64,000 nt of DNA from contig MPMR01000015.1 in the NCBI GenBank assembly GCA_002238605.1, forward strand, positions 22,273 to 86,272, in the 5' to 3' direction. Numbering within the stretch: the stretch's first letter is position 1; each line of letters begins with the position of its first letter. The notes below the pieces were generated by a model that saw nothing but the letters and a program-made list of their open reading frames with translations, made no database searches and had not been told where the DNA came from. Below, in pieces: positions 26,465 through 35,046 of this stretch. This stretch comes from BD2-11 clade cluster bacterium bin43. Lineage in GTDB: Bacteria; Gemmatimonadota; Gemmatimonadetes; Longimicrobiales; Gaopeijiaceae. A program made the translations under genes and the position numbers.

Positions 26465-26804
26465 AGCAACCCGCGTCGCGTCCAGTCGGCCGGTGTCGAG
26501 TGCCCGCAGGCTCCCGTCCGAGCACTTCCCCCCGCACCGGGGCGCACACCCCTGAGGCCGCGGGCCGGAGGCACAGCATGCGATCCGCCGGCTCCGCGCG
26601 CCTTCCCCGAACGCTAGCAAGCCCCGGTCGACGGTCGGGTTCCCCTCCCGGCGACCGGGGCTTACGATTCACGTAGCGAAGGTTCCCGAGGGCTCTCAAA
26701 CCCAGTCGGAATCCACCTTAACTTTGCCGTCGGACTGTCCAACGAAGTAGGACCACCCCAGCACATCACCCGAAACCCATTCACCCTCAACCCGGATTCC
26801 CCAC
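26465..26804. other. IS3 tail and IS/TnpB junction
   Basis: No gene. Holds a dyad near 26623-26670 (AGCCCCGGTCG... CGACCGGGGCTTAC), probably a terminator, and the IS3-type end. Confidence 0.4.
26708..26760 (+). repeat. IS3-type right end
   Basis: GGAATCCACCTTAA ... GGACTGTCCAACGAAGTAGG then ACCACCCCA. A second, diverged copy lies at 6765-6808. Confidence 0.55.
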
Positions 26805-27827
26805 GTGCGCTACGTCGGCTGGCGGTGCAGACTCTACCCCAACGCCTCGCAGGGCGCGGCGCTGCTACGGTGCCGGAACGCCCTGCGCGAGCTCGCCAAC
26901 ACGCTGCTCGCCAACTCCCAGCTCAGCTACACCGAGACCGGGCGGCGACTGACCCTGGCCGAACTGCGGAAGGTCACGCGGGACTGGCGCGGCGAGGCGC
27001 TGGACCAGGGCTGTCCCGCAAGCGCCATCTACCGCGTGGCCGCCGATCTCGACCGGGCCTTCCGCAACTGGTTCGCCAAGTCCGGCGGACGGAGACGCAA
27101 GGGGTTTCCGGAGTTCAAGGCCATCGGCCGGGAGCCCGGCATCTACGTGAGCAACCAGGCCGTCCGCTTCGAGGGCAACCGCGTGAGGCTGCCGAAGTTC
27201 GGCTGGATGCGCTGGAGGGGCGGGAATCTGCCCCCCGGCAGGCTCGCGGGGCCGTCCGGACGCAAGACCCGGGGCCTTCTCTCCGGGCGCGTCTGGCTGG
27301 ACGCGGGAGGGCGCTGGATGCTCTCCTGCCTGTTCGAGTGCGCGCCGCTCGCCCCCGTCGAACCGAGGGCGGACAGGGCCACGGTCCGCGAGAAGGACGG
27401 CGAGATCACGGTTTCGGTCGATGGCGGGCTCGGGCGCGTGATCCGCGAAAGCGGGGCGCTCCGGAACGCGAGACGCCGGCTGGCGAGGCTGGAGCGACGG
27501 CTGGCGCGCTGCGAGTTCGGGTCCGAGGGCCGAAAGCGTGCCCTGGCCCTCATGCGCAACCAGGCGCGCAAGGTCAGAAACCTCCGGGCGGACCTGCTGC
27601 ACAAGGCCACGACCGGCGTCGTGCAGGAGGTCCGCGAGATCGAAGTTGAAGGCGTGGGCGCCGAACTGCTGCGCCAGCTCGAGTACAAGGCGGAGTGGCA
27701 CGGGCGGAAACTGAAGGTACGGCGAGGCCCGCCGGAACCGGGGAACGGCAAGCCCCGACGCGCGCGGAGACCGGGGAGCCGGTCGCGGAAACGCGAATCG
27801 CGGACGCGAAGGCCGGAAGCCCTGTAG
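26805..27827 (+). CDS. TnpB-derived protein lacking RuvC-I, RuvC-III and Zn ribbon, 340 aa
   Basis: Starts at GTG 26805 with RYVGWRCRLYPNASQ. The N-terminal half matches the 8.1 kb TnpB closely (LPKFGWMRWRGGNLPPGRLA, RGLLSGRVWLDAGGRWMLSC). Where RuvC-I should give an IDLG box the chain reads EPRADRATVREKDGE. The RuvC-II Glu is kept (EIEVEGV), but about 20 following residues are missing before LLRQLEYKAEWHGR. After KLKV the chain jumps to RRGPPEPGN, so the zinc ribbon and RuvC-III are deleted. All this happens with no stop codon. It is either a decaying copy caught early or a nuclease-free RNA-binding derivative. A copy of the 3' element overlaps its end. Confidence 0.7.
   Translation: MRYVGWRCRLYPNASQGAALLRCRNALRELANTLLANSQLSYTETGRRLTLAELRKVTRDWRGEALDQGCPASAIYRVAADLDRAFRNWFAKSGGRRRKGFPEFKAIGREPGIYVSNQAVRFEGNRVRLPKFGWMRWRGGNLPPGRLAGPSGRKTRGLLSGRVWLDAGGRWMLSCLFECAPLAPVEPRADRATVREKDGEITVSVDGGLGRVIRESGALRNARRRLARLERRLARCEFGSEGRKRALALMRNQARKVRNLRADLLHKATTGVVQEVREIEVEGVGAELLRQLEYKAEWHGRKLKVRRGPPEPGNGKPRRARRPGSRSRKRESRTRRPEAL
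27717..27820 (+). ncRNA. Putative omega-RNA element, copy D (shortened)
   Basis: Keeps GGTACGGCGAGG, hairpin 1 (GGGG ... CCCC), the outer stem as GACCGG-ggag-CCGGTC with its inner hairpin deleted, GCGAATCGCG, and the end box GACGCGAAGGCCGGAAGC. That the outer stem remains perfectly paired after the deletion supports a folded RNA. Confidence 0.45.
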
Positions 27828-27884
27828 CCGTCTGCGAAGGCCGGAACGAATCAGGGGCGAGAGGGCGGCGCCCCAACGAAAAGC

Positions 27885-27914
27885 GCCCCCGGGGGACCGG
27901 GTTCTCCCGGGGGC
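27885..27914. terminator. Bidirectional terminator
   Basis: GCCCCCGGGGGA (27885-27896), loop CCGGGT-like, TCTCCCGGGGGC (27903-27914), flanked by AAAAGC on the left and GCTTTT-like bases on the right, so it can serve both the tnpB-derived gene and the terminase remnant. Confidence 0.7.
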
Positions 27915-27923
27915 TTTCCGCTT

Positions 27924-28857
27924 TTACAGCGTCAGCAGCAGGTCCGGGTTGTCCACAGCGTCCAGCCAGTCGTCCAGCGACCCCGGCTCTTCCCTGCCCG
28001 CCCTGCGCAGGTCCCGCCGCCACATCCCGACCGCCATGGTCGCGGCCACGAACCCGTCGTCGGCTGACCGCTTGTCCTGCTTCGCCACCGAGTGCGCGAA
28101 GCTCACGCCCGTCAGCCCCGTCCGGAGCTCGACCGACTCGACGTTCCACGACAGGACGGGATTGTGCTCCACCCGGATGGCCCGGTCGGTCACGGCGCTC
28201 CGGATGTCGGAGATCGACTCGTTCATCCCGAGCGTGGAGTGCGGGTGCGGCGCCCCGCTCTGCGAGTGCGCCTCGAGCACCAGCGTGTCGGACCCGATCT
28301 CGCCGTCCCGCCACTCCTGGTAGTCGGCCTTCGAGAAAATGACGCGCGCCTCGAGCCCCGCGTTCGGGGCCGCCTCGCAGAACGCGCGGGTGAACTTCGT
28401 GTCCGCGCAGGCCCGGTGGTCGGGGTACTCGCTCAGGAGCTCGAGCAGGCGTGCCGCCACCTCCTGGTAGCGCACCTGCGAGCCCTCGCACGCCGTGATG
28501 TGCCCGCGCCGGCCCCACTCGTCGATCGGCACGCCGCAGAGCTCCGTCTTCCTCTCGACGCCCTGGGCGGGCATCCAGTACTCGACCCGGAGCAGCGGGG
28601 CAGCGGGGCGCCGCCGTCGAACGGCACGTAGAGCAGCGCGGCCGCGGTGAGGTCGTCCTTCCTGGAGAGGTCGAGCGCGACGTAGAGGCGCGCATCTACC
28701 GGCGGCTCTCCCGGCTCGACGCACGCGTTGTCCCACTCGGCGCGGCTGAACAGTTCGGCCGTTACGCCGCCGACGACCCCGAAGTTGAGGCGGAGCACCT
28801 CGGCGTGGGCCGCCGGCGTGTCCGCGGCGTCGATCCGATGCTTGGATGGTGGAGGCG
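27924..28857 (-). pseudogene. terL: Phage terminase large subunit, C-terminal half, frameshifted
   Basis: TerL packages phage DNA; its C-terminal RNase H-like domain cuts concatemers. The first part (28857 to ~28605) reads GVVGGVTAELFSRAEWDNAC then ARLYVALDLSRKDDLTAAAL, with the nuclease Asp in ALDLS. The second part in another frame reads RVEYWMPAQG and later HNPVLSWNVESVELRTGLTG, followed by DDGFVAATMAVGMWRRDLR, typical TerL nuclease landmarks. The N-terminal ATPase is missing and one frameshift lies near 28605. No portal, capsid or tail genes are visible, so it is a prophage relic. Confidence 0.7.
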
Positions 28858-28880
28858 GGCAGCAGATCACCCCAACACGG

Positions 28881-29129
28881 TCACGCCCCCTCCACCTCGT
28901 ACAGAAGCCCGACGAGGCCGCCGTCGGGCTCTTGCAGCTCCAGCGACAGGCCCTTGACCGTCTCAAGCGACTCCGACCCGTCCCGCCGCCGGACCCGGAT
29001 CCGGTCCCCGGGGTCGATGGGGCGGGGCCACGGGACGGTAACGGCCACGTGCAAGCCCAGCTCGGGCTTCAGCGGGTGGCGCGCCCAGATCCCTTCGCAG
29101 TACTCGTCCGACCACCGTGAGCGGGTCAT
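28881..29129 (-). CDS. Small hypothetical protein, 82 aa
   Basis: ATG at 29129 with a GGAGAG site upstream. Sequence is a beta-rich acidic/basic mix (RSRWSDEYCEGIWARHPLKP, then a RIRVRRRDG hairpin). No family recognised. It ends just upstream of the terminase remnant on the same strand, so it may be a phage gene. Confidence 0.5.
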   Translation of the reverse strand: MTRSRWSDEYCEGIWARHPLKPELGLHVAVTVPWPRPIDPGDRIRVRRRDGSESLETVKGLSLELQEPDGGLVGLLYEVEGA

Positions 29130-29480
29130 GTTGCGATCTCTCCGTTCGGGCGGTTTCGTTTTTCCGGTTCCGGCAACGCCCAGGCCACCGTGCGCGCGAT
29201 CATGGCAGATGTCGTGCTTGCGGGGCACCTTTGCGAGTTCGACGAACGACGTGGCAGGCACGGCGCAAACATGTACGGATTAGCGCAGTTCGCGCAAGGC
29301 ACCGGCTACTCGGGGATGGCGATCAGCTCCGGGCGCCCGGGCGGGATGCACACTCGCACGGGAATCCAACCCGCCAATATAGCGCACGTCCTTCACGGAG
29401 CGACCGCTTGGTGCGGAAATCCATTCCGCGCTTCCGGCGTCGAGCGGTTCTGAGTGCCAATCCGAATGGTCGCTGGGTCC
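29130..29480. other. Non-coding stretch
   Basis: No supported gene. Includes TTGCGC-type inverted repeats around 29280-29300, of unknown meaning. Confidence 0.35.
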
Positions 29481-30206
29481 CTACAGCCTTCTCGAGACCC
29501 AGACCGCCCGTCCGACGACGCGGACCTCTTCGGCGGGCCACTCGTGGCTGCCGTATTCGGGGTTGAGTGACTTGAGTACCACCCGGGACGGATCGGAGTG
29601 CGGGACGTGCTCGATCCGCTTCGCGACAAGCGCGATGCCGTCCCAGATCACGAAGATCCCCGGCGGTGCGGGCACCGTCCGGCTCACGTCGATCATGATG
29701 TGGTCGCCGCTTGAGAGCAGCGGTTCCATCGAGTCCCCGTCCACCTCGACCATCCACAGGTCGCCGGGATCGGCCCTGAGCCGGTGGCGGATGAACGCAT
29801 CGGCGAACATCCACGCATCTCCGGTCTCGCGCAGCTCGCCGTTCCAGGGTTCCTCCGCGTCCGGCTCCTCTCTGAGATCCGCCTCCGGCACGGCGCTGTA
29901 GCCGATCGGCGCGGCGTAGGCGTCGTCGGGCGGCGAACGCCGCGTGGCGTTCGTAGAGAGCCGGAAACTCCGGCCGTGCTTGAGCAGCTCGGGCCGGCAG
30001 CCCAAGTGCTCGGCCAGGATCTCGCGGTCGTCCTCGGCGAGGACCTTCGGCGTGCCCCGGTAGATGAACTGCTGCAGGTAGGCGTCGTTGCGGCCCATGG
30101 CGACCGAGGCGGTGCGCAGGTTCGAGCCCTTCGCCTCCAGCAGCCGGAGTAGCCGCTTGCGCACCGGATCGAGCCGCGCGGCGGATCTTTTTTTCTTTCG
30201 TCCCAT
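29481..30206 (-). CDS. S24-family (CI/LexA-like) self-cleaving repressor, 241 aa
   Basis: N-terminal HTH-like region (about 15-70: KRLLRLLEAKGSNLRTASVA, then a YLQQFIYRGTP recognition-helix region) and a C-terminal S24 peptidase fold (about 145-241). The serine of the Ser/Lys dyad is Ser159 in VDGDSMEP and the lysine is Lys196 in ALVAKRIE. This family represses phage or ICE genes until RecA-stimulated self-cleavage after DNA damage. ATG 30206 was chosen because the HTH begins there. The gene is divergent from the AlpA-like gene that opens the conjugative block, with operator-like repeats between them, so it is the likely master repressor of element A. Confidence 0.85.
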   Translation of the reverse strand: MGRKKKRSAARLDPVRKRLLRLLEAKGSNLRTASVAMGRNDAYLQQFIYRGTPKVLAEDDREILAEHLGCRPELLKHGRSFRLSTNATRRSPPDDAYAAPIGYSAVPEADLREEPDAEEPWNGELRETGDAWMFADAFIRHRLRADPGDLWMVEVDGDSMEPLLSSGDHIMIDVSRTVPAPPGIFVIWDGIALVAKRIEHVPHSDPSRVVLKSLNPEYGSHEWPAEEVRVVGRAVWVSRRL

Positions 30207-30587
30207 GGGGCTGAAATAACCCCGCTTCCGGCCGGTTCCGCAAGCCGGGCGGGACACCGATGGAAGCCGACTTTGCCGGGTAGGCGCCGGGGACGCGGCC
30301 AGCGCGCACCGTCTTCGCTTGACCGGTCCCTCAGGACAGATCCGCGCCACGCCAACCGGATGATCGAACCCGGCCTCTGGGCTTGGTCCCCACCTACCGC
30401 CGCCGAGACCTCCCGCGAGCACCCAACGGGGGTGTCTTCCACCCCGCTGGCGCCGCGATCCACCGGGCTCACCCCCTTACGAGACGTCCATAGACGTTAC
30501 GAGACAATTAGGGATTTCCCTACGGTTGTCTTCCTGGAGAGCAATTCTTCACCGTTTTGGCCATGAAGACGCGGGAGCAGTACGGCC
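30207..30587. promoter_or_regulatory. Divergent control region between repressor and AlpA-like gene
   Basis: A 381-bp gap between two outward-facing genes. It contains the paired repeats and palindrome at 30477-30522; the rest shows no gene. Confidence 0.6.
30477..30522. promoter_or_regulatory. Operator-like repeats
   Basis: TTACGAGAC occurs at 30477-30485 and again at 30497-30505, exactly 20 bp (two helical turns) apart. A 14-bp perfect palindrome TAGGGATTTCCCTA lies at 30509-30522. The position, 66-110 bp before the AlpA-like start, suits a repressor-controlled promoter. The assignment of sites to the S24 protein is inference. Confidence 0.55.
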
Positions 30588-31085
30588 ATGGAGACGTTGG
30601 AGCGGTACTTCAACTCTCGGACAAGCGCGTTCCTCGAGGAGACGGGAATGGGAGCTACAACACTCGGAATGAAGGCGGTGGGCGACCCGAATCTGATGCG
30701 CGAGATCGCGCAGGGGCGTTCGCCGTCGCTCAGGATCGCGGATCAGGTGCTGGCGTTCATCGACAGTCACGAAAGGGATTCGGGCGGTGCCCGGGCTCCG
30801 CACCGCCGGCGCCGAGCGCCTTCGCCGCGGGCGAGGAGAACGAAGCGGAGCAGAGTGAAGAGCGAGCAACCGATGGAACGGGGACCGAACGCGCCGATGC
30901 GCTTCCTGCGGCTTCCGGAGGTGGAAGCCCGGACGGGTCTGGCGCGGCCGACGATCTACGCCCGAATGGCCGCGGGGACCTTCCCGCAACCGGTCTCGCT
31001 GGGTGGTCGCGCAGTGGGTTGGATCGAGTCGGAGATCGAGGAGTGGATGCGCGAGCGAATCGCGAACACCCGGGGCGGCGGATAG
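30588..31085 (+). CDS. AlpA-family regulator with N-terminal extension, 165 aa
   Basis: Residues ~103-160 read MRFLRLPEVEARTGLARPTI, then YARMAAGTFPQPVSL ... WIESEIEEWMRER, the AlpA/MerR-like winged-helix signature found in excision or transfer activators of phages and ICEs. The first ~60 residues (ERYFNSRTSAFLEETGMGAT, then PNLMREIAQGRSPSLRIADQ) look like a second small HTH domain, joined by a Lys/Arg/Ser linker. It sits directly upstream of the virB operon and is the likely activator of it. Confidence 0.75.
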   Translation: METLERYFNSRTSAFLEETGMGATTLGMKAVGDPNLMREIAQGRSPSLRIADQVLAFIDSHERDSGGARAPHRRRRAPSPRARRTKRSRVKSEQPMERGPNAPMRFLRLPEVEARTGLARPTIYARMAAGTFPQPVSLGGRAVGWIESEIEEWMRERIANTRGGG

Positions 31086-31122
31086 GCCGGCGCCCCCTGA
31101 ACCCCAAAAGGGAGAGAACGGA

Positions 31123-31410
31123 ATGAAGAAGATGTTTGGAACGAAGCTGGCGGCCGCGTGGGCCGCGCTGCTTGTGCTGATGCCCGGCGTGCTCCACGCG
31201 CAGGGCACGAGCCCGTGGGTGGAGGCGGTGAACGAGCTGCAGACGCAGTTCACCGGACCGATCGCGCGGGGGCTGTCGCTGATCGCGATCGTGGTGGGCG
31301 GGCTGATGTTCGCGTTCGGCGAGGGCGGGAGCAAGCGCACGCTGGCCGGGATCATCTTCGGGATCGGGATGGCCGTGGGCGCGGTCAACTTCCTGGCCTG
31401 GCTCTTCTGA
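31123..31410 (+). CDS. virB2: VirB2/TrbC-type pilin
   Basis: 95 aa. A signal peptide (to about HAQG, residue 27) is followed by two hydrophobic helices (about 44-64 and 72-92) separated by a short GEGGSKR loop, the layout of conjugative pilins. First gene of the mating-pair operon, with a GGGAGAG site; its stop overlaps the virB3 start (TGATG). Confidence 0.8.
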   Translation: MKKMFGTKLAAAWAALLVLMPGVLHAQGTSPWVEAVNELQTQFTGPIARGLSLIAIVVGGLMFAFGEGGSKRTLAGIIFGIGMAVGAVNFLAWLF

Positions 31411-31715
31411 TGCGGGGCCTCACACGCTGGGCTGGCTACGCTGCGCTCAACCGTCCGCTGACGGTGCTGGGCGTGGAGCGCCGGCTGTTCCTGCTGGGCG
31501 CGACGCTCGCGGTCGCGGTGTGGAACGCGACGGCGTCGCTTGTGGCGGGTGGCCTGGTGTTCGCGGTTTGCTACGGCGCGGGGTGGCTGGCGGGCCGGAG
31601 AGACCCGGCGATGCTGGCGGTGCTCCGGGCCGCCGCGCGCTACCCGGCCCGGTACGATCCGGGCAAGTGGGCGGACGAGCCGTGGCACGTCTTCGTCCGC
31701 GGGGGTTCCCGGTGA
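31410..31715 (+). CDS. virB3: VirB3/TrbD-type inner-membrane protein
   Basis: 101 aa with a short N-terminus (GYAALNRPLTVLGVERRLFL) characteristic of VirB3, then two adjacent hydrophobic helices (about 25-60). Acts at the base of the secretion channel next to VirB4. Overlaps virB2 by TGATG and virB4 by GTGA. Confidence 0.8.
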   Translation: MRGLTRWAGYAALNRPLTVLGVERRLFLLGATLAVAVWNATASLVAGGLVFAVCYGAGWLAGRRDPAMLAVLRAAARYPARYDPGKWADEPWHVFVRGGSR

Positions 31716-34165
31716 GGGTCGCCGACGAACTCCGGGCCTACGAGGCGGCGGGTTCGCTGGCCGAGGAACTGCCCTACTGGGGCTGGCTCGAAGACGGCCA
31801 AAGCTGCCTGACCCGCTCGGGCGAGCTGATCGCGGCGGGCCTGATCCGGCCCGCCGTGACCGACGGGAAGACGCCCGAACAGATCGACCGCGTGCTGGGA
31901 CTCTGGCAGAGGTTGCTGTCGGGCCTCGGTCCCGGCACGCGGCTCCAGTTTCACATTCTCCGGCGCCCGAGCCGCGCCGAGAGTCCGCAGGACAACGGTT
32001 CGGACATCGCGTCCTTGTCGGGGCGCAAGCGAGGCGCGTTCCTCGCCGGGCGCGTCCAGCGGCTCGACGCCTACGCCGTCTGGACGCACAACCCGGGGCT
32101 TCGCCAGATCGGCGGGAGTTCCGGGTCGGGACCGCTATCGCGGCTCAAGCGACGGCGGAAGCGCGGGGGCAAGACGGGAACGACCTACCTCGCGTCGGAG
32201 ATCGAGGCCGCTGCGGGCCGGTTCCGGGCGATGATCGACGCGGGCCGCTCGCTCGTGGCCGAGCACACGCCCGTCGAGATGCTCGGAGCCATGGAAGCGT
32301 CTCGGCTTCTCTCCGAGTTGACGAACAAGCCCGGCACCTTCTGGGACGGCGCGACGGGCAGCGGCATGAACTGGCGCCTCGCGCTGTCGGAGCTGGAGGC
32401 GGAGCGTTCGCACCTGAAGCTCGACGGCGAGCCGGTGATCCTCTACTCGCTGCTGTCGCCGCCGGGGCAGGCGCACGCGAACCTGCTCCAAGACCTCTAC
32501 TGCCTCGATGCGGTGACGACCGTCTCGCTCGAATGGCGGCCGTGGACTACTGAAGCGGCGCGAAGAAGGATCCGCAGCGCACAGCGCCACTACTTCGCGC
32601 GCCGCTACTCGATGATGGCGCACGCGCAGGACGCGCAAGGCACGGCGGCGGCGATGGTCGATTCGGCGGCGGCGGCCGAGTCCGACCGGCTGGGGAGCGC
32701 GCTGGTCGAACTCGAAGCCGACGGGGTGGCCTACGGCGAGGCGTCGCTCACCGTGGTGCTCCACGGCGAGCTCGAAGGGATCGAGCGGCTGGACGGGGAT
32801 GTTCGCCGCCTGTTTGCCGCGCATGACGCGAAGGTCATTCGCGAAGGCTACGGCCAGCTTCCCGCGTGGTTCGCCCGGCTCCCGGCCCAGCCGCGCAAGC
32901 GGCAGGTGCGGAGGGTGTTCGTCTCCGCCGGGGTCGCGGCCTGCCTCGCGCCCGTGTTCGGTCCGCCGAGGGGGCATCGGAAGAGCCGCCATCTCGACCG
33001 CGAGCCGCTGGCGGTGTTCGAGACGCCGTGGCGGACCAGCTACCGCTACGACCTGTTCGCGGGCGATGTGGGCCACACGCTGATCCTGGGCGCGACGGGA
33101 TCGGGCAAGAGCTTTGCGCTCAACTTCCTGCTCGTCGAGTCGCTCAAGTACGACCCCCGCATCCTAATCCTGGACCTGGGCGGTTCGTACCGCTGGCTGA
33201 CGCGGTTCCTCGGGGGCCGCTATCTGGAGCTCGCGCCCGGCGAGACGGAGCCGACGCTTCGGCTACAGCCCTTCGCGCTGCCCCCGACAACGAGGACCTT
33301 CCAGTTCCTGACCGGCTGGGTGCTGCGGCTCCTGAAGCTCGGAGGGTACGAGGCCGACGGGTCGGACACGAGCGAGATCCGCGCGCGGATCGAGGACCTC
33401 TACGCGCTGGGGCCTGAGCGCCGGACGCTGAGCGTGCTGGCCGGCTCGCTCCCGGTCGCAATGTGGCCCGCCTTCAGCCGGTGGACGGAGGACGGCGCCT
33501 GGGGCGCGTTCTTCGACAACGCGCCGTCGGGCGCGGCGGACATCGAGTTCCGGGACTGGCAGGTGATCGACCTGGCGGGCGCGGCGGAGCACGCGGACCT
33601 CTGCGAGGCGGCGCTCAGCTACCTCCTGGAACGCATGCGCCTGGAGATCGAAGACCCGGCTGAGACGGCCCGGCTCAAGCTGATGGTCGTGGACGAGGCG
33701 TGGCGGTACATGCAGGACCCCGCCGTGCTGAACTACCTGGCCGAGGCGGCCAAGACGTGGCGCAAGAAGAACGCCGCGCTCGTGCTCGCCACGCAGTCCG
33801 CCGTGGACGTGACCGGGACGCCGGGAGCATCGGCGCTCCTCGAATCGATCCCGACCAAGCTGTTCCTCGCCAACCCCGAGTTGCCCGCCGAGGCCGGAGC
33901 CTTGTTCCGGCTGAACGAGTCGGAGGTGGCCCAGGTCCGGGAGCTGACGCCGAAGCGCGAACTCTACCTCCGCCGCCCGGACGAGGCGGCGGTGCTCCGG
34001 CTCGAAGTCGATCCGGAGAGCTACTGGCTCTACACCTCCTCGCCGCTCGACGCCGAGAGGCGCGCCGAAGCCGTGGCGAGACACGGCCTGGTCCGGGGGC
34101 TCGAAGTGCTCGCCCGGCCGAACCCATCCCACCACCCCCAAAACGAAAGGGACCTGACACCATGA
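31712..34165 (+). CDS. virB4: VirB4/TrbE-type secretion ATPase, 817 aa
   Basis: Starts at GTG 31712 inside the virB3 stop. The N-terminal half resembles the TrbE/CagE region (DELRAYEAAGSLAEELPYWG). The ATPase half has Walker A LGATGSGKSFALNF (about 459-470), Walker B LMVVDEAWRYM (about 655) and the downstream ALVLATQS motif. It powers pilus assembly and substrate transfer at the inner membrane. Length is normal for the family (~800 aa). Its stop overlaps virB9 by ATGA. Confidence 0.9.
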   Translation: MRVADELRAYEAAGSLAEELPYWGWLEDGQSCLTRSGELIAAGLIRPAVTDGKTPEQIDRVLGLWQRLLSGLGPGTRLQFHILRRPSRAESPQDNGSDIASLSGRKRGAFLAGRVQRLDAYAVWTHNPGLRQIGGSSGSGPLSRLKRRRKRGGKTGTTYLASEIEAAAGRFRAMIDAGRSLVAEHTPVEMLGAMEASRLLSELTNKPGTFWDGATGSGMNWRLALSELEAERSHLKLDGEPVILYSLLSPPGQAHANLLQDLYCLDAVTTVSLEWRPWTTEAARRRIRSAQRHYFARRYSMMAHAQDAQGTAAAMVDSAAAAESDRLGSALVELEADGVAYGEASLTVVLHGELEGIERLDGDVRRLFAAHDAKVIREGYGQLPAWFARLPAQPRKRQVRRVFVSAGVAACLAPVFGPPRGHRKSRHLDREPLAVFETPWRTSYRYDLFAGDVGHTLILGATGSGKSFALNFLLVESLKYDPRILILDLGGSYRWLTRFLGGRYLELAPGETEPTLRLQPFALPPTTRTFQFLTGWVLRLLKLGGYEADGSDTSEIRARIEDLYALGPERRTLSVLAGSLPVAMWPAFSRWTEDGAWGAFFDNAPSGAADIEFRDWQVIDLAGAAEHADLCEAALSYLLERMRLEIEDPAETARLKLMVVDEAWRYMQDPAVLNYLAEAAKTWRKKNAALVLATQSAVDVTGTPGASALLESIPTKLFLANPELPAEAGALFRLNESEVAQVRELTPKRELYLRRPDEAAVLRLEVDPESYWLYTSSPLDAERRAEAVARHGLVRGLEVLARPNPSHHPQNERDLTP

Positions 34166-35046
34166 AAACACCCACCGCAGCGATCCTGCTCGGGATCGTC
34201 GTTGTCCTGCTCACGCTGCTCCTGGCGGCGCTCCCCGGCGACGCCTGCGCGCAACAGACAGGCACCGATGCCGCCTACCTGCGCGTGCCGGTGCCGGAGG
34301 AGGGCGCTGAACGGATCCCCCGGCTCCGCGCGCGCGTGCGCCACACGACTGTAATCGTGCTCCCGGCCGAAGAGCGGATCCTGGACTTCGTGGCCGGCGA
34401 CTCCGAGTACTGGCACCTGACCGGCGCGGCGAACATCGCCTACCTCAAACCGCTGGCCGAGGACGCGGCCACCAATGTCGCGCTCGTCTGCGAATCGGGG
34501 CGTATCTACTCGTTTCTGGTCTCCGAACACGGGGAGAAGCCGCCGCATCTGGTGGTCCGCGTCGAGGCGGGCGCGGAAGCGGCTGAGATGTCCGGCGCCG
34601 CCGGCAGACCCGCGTTCGTCGCCCGGAGCGAAGTCGCGGCCTACCGGCAGATGGCGGCCCAAGCGGCCAAGTCCGCGGGCCGGGCGCGCGAGGAGGCCGA
34701 GGCCGGGATCGCGGAGGCGCGTGAGCAGGCGGCTGCGGAGATCGAGGCGTTCCGCGCCTCCTACCCCGAACGGCTGCGGTTCGAGTACCGGCTGGACCGG
34801 AGGGCATCCGAGCGTCCGTTCCGGGTCGAGGCGATGTGGCACGACGGGCTCTTCACCTACCTCCGCTCGCGCGCGCAGGAGTCCCCGGCCCTCTACGAAC
34901 TCACCGACGGCGAGCCGAGTCTGGTCGCGTTCGATCTGACCGAGGACGGGCTCTACATCGCCCGCCATGTCTTGGGCGACGGCTGGCTCCAGCTTGGCGA
35001 CAAGAGGCTGCACTGGCGGTTCGAGCCCGGGGAGGGTTCCCGATGA
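34162..35046 (+). CDS. virB9: VirB9/TrbG-type protein
   Basis: 294 aa. A signal peptide (about 1-33, ending ACAQQ) is followed by a TrbG/VirB9-like beta-rich N-domain (TTVIVLPAEERILDFVAGDS, WHLTGAANIAYLKP) and C-domain (FRVEAMWHDGLFTYLRSR, LTEDGLYIARHVL). Forms the outer-membrane part of the channel with VirB7/VirB10. An Ala/Glu-rich coiled segment at ~150-200 (ARSEVAAYRQMAAQAAKSAG and onward) sits between the domains. Overlaps virB10 by ATGA. Confidence 0.8.
   Translation: MKTPTAAILLGIVVVLLTLLLAALPGDACAQQTGTDAAYLRVPVPEEGAERIPRLRARVRHTTVIVLPAEERILDFVAGDSEYWHLTGAANIAYLKPLAEDAATNVALVCESGRIYSFLVSEHGEKPPHLVVRVEAGAEAAEMSGAAGRPAFVARSEVAAYRQMAAQAAKSAGRAREEAEAGIAEAREQAAAEIEAFRASYPERLRFEYRLDRRASERPFRVEAMWHDGLFTYLRSRAQESPALYELTDGEPSLVAFDLTEDGLYIARHVLGDGWLQLGDKRLHWRFEPGEGSR

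Larger units (their letters stand above)
25800..26760 (+). mobile_element. IS3-family element, decayed
   Basis: Contains an orfB-type transposase with two frameshifts and a terminal sequence at 26708-26760. orfA and the left end are not visible, so the left part was lost near 25.8 kb. Confidence 0.7.

Noticed and set aside
29190..29453. 87-codon plus-strand frame between phage-like genes
   Set aside because: No ribosome site or homology that I can recognise; amino-acid content looks random.
28881..30206. A complete prophage
   Set aside because: Only a broken terminase half, one small unknown gene and a repressor are present; no portal, capsid, tail or lysis genes. The repressor is better explained by the adjacent transfer operon.
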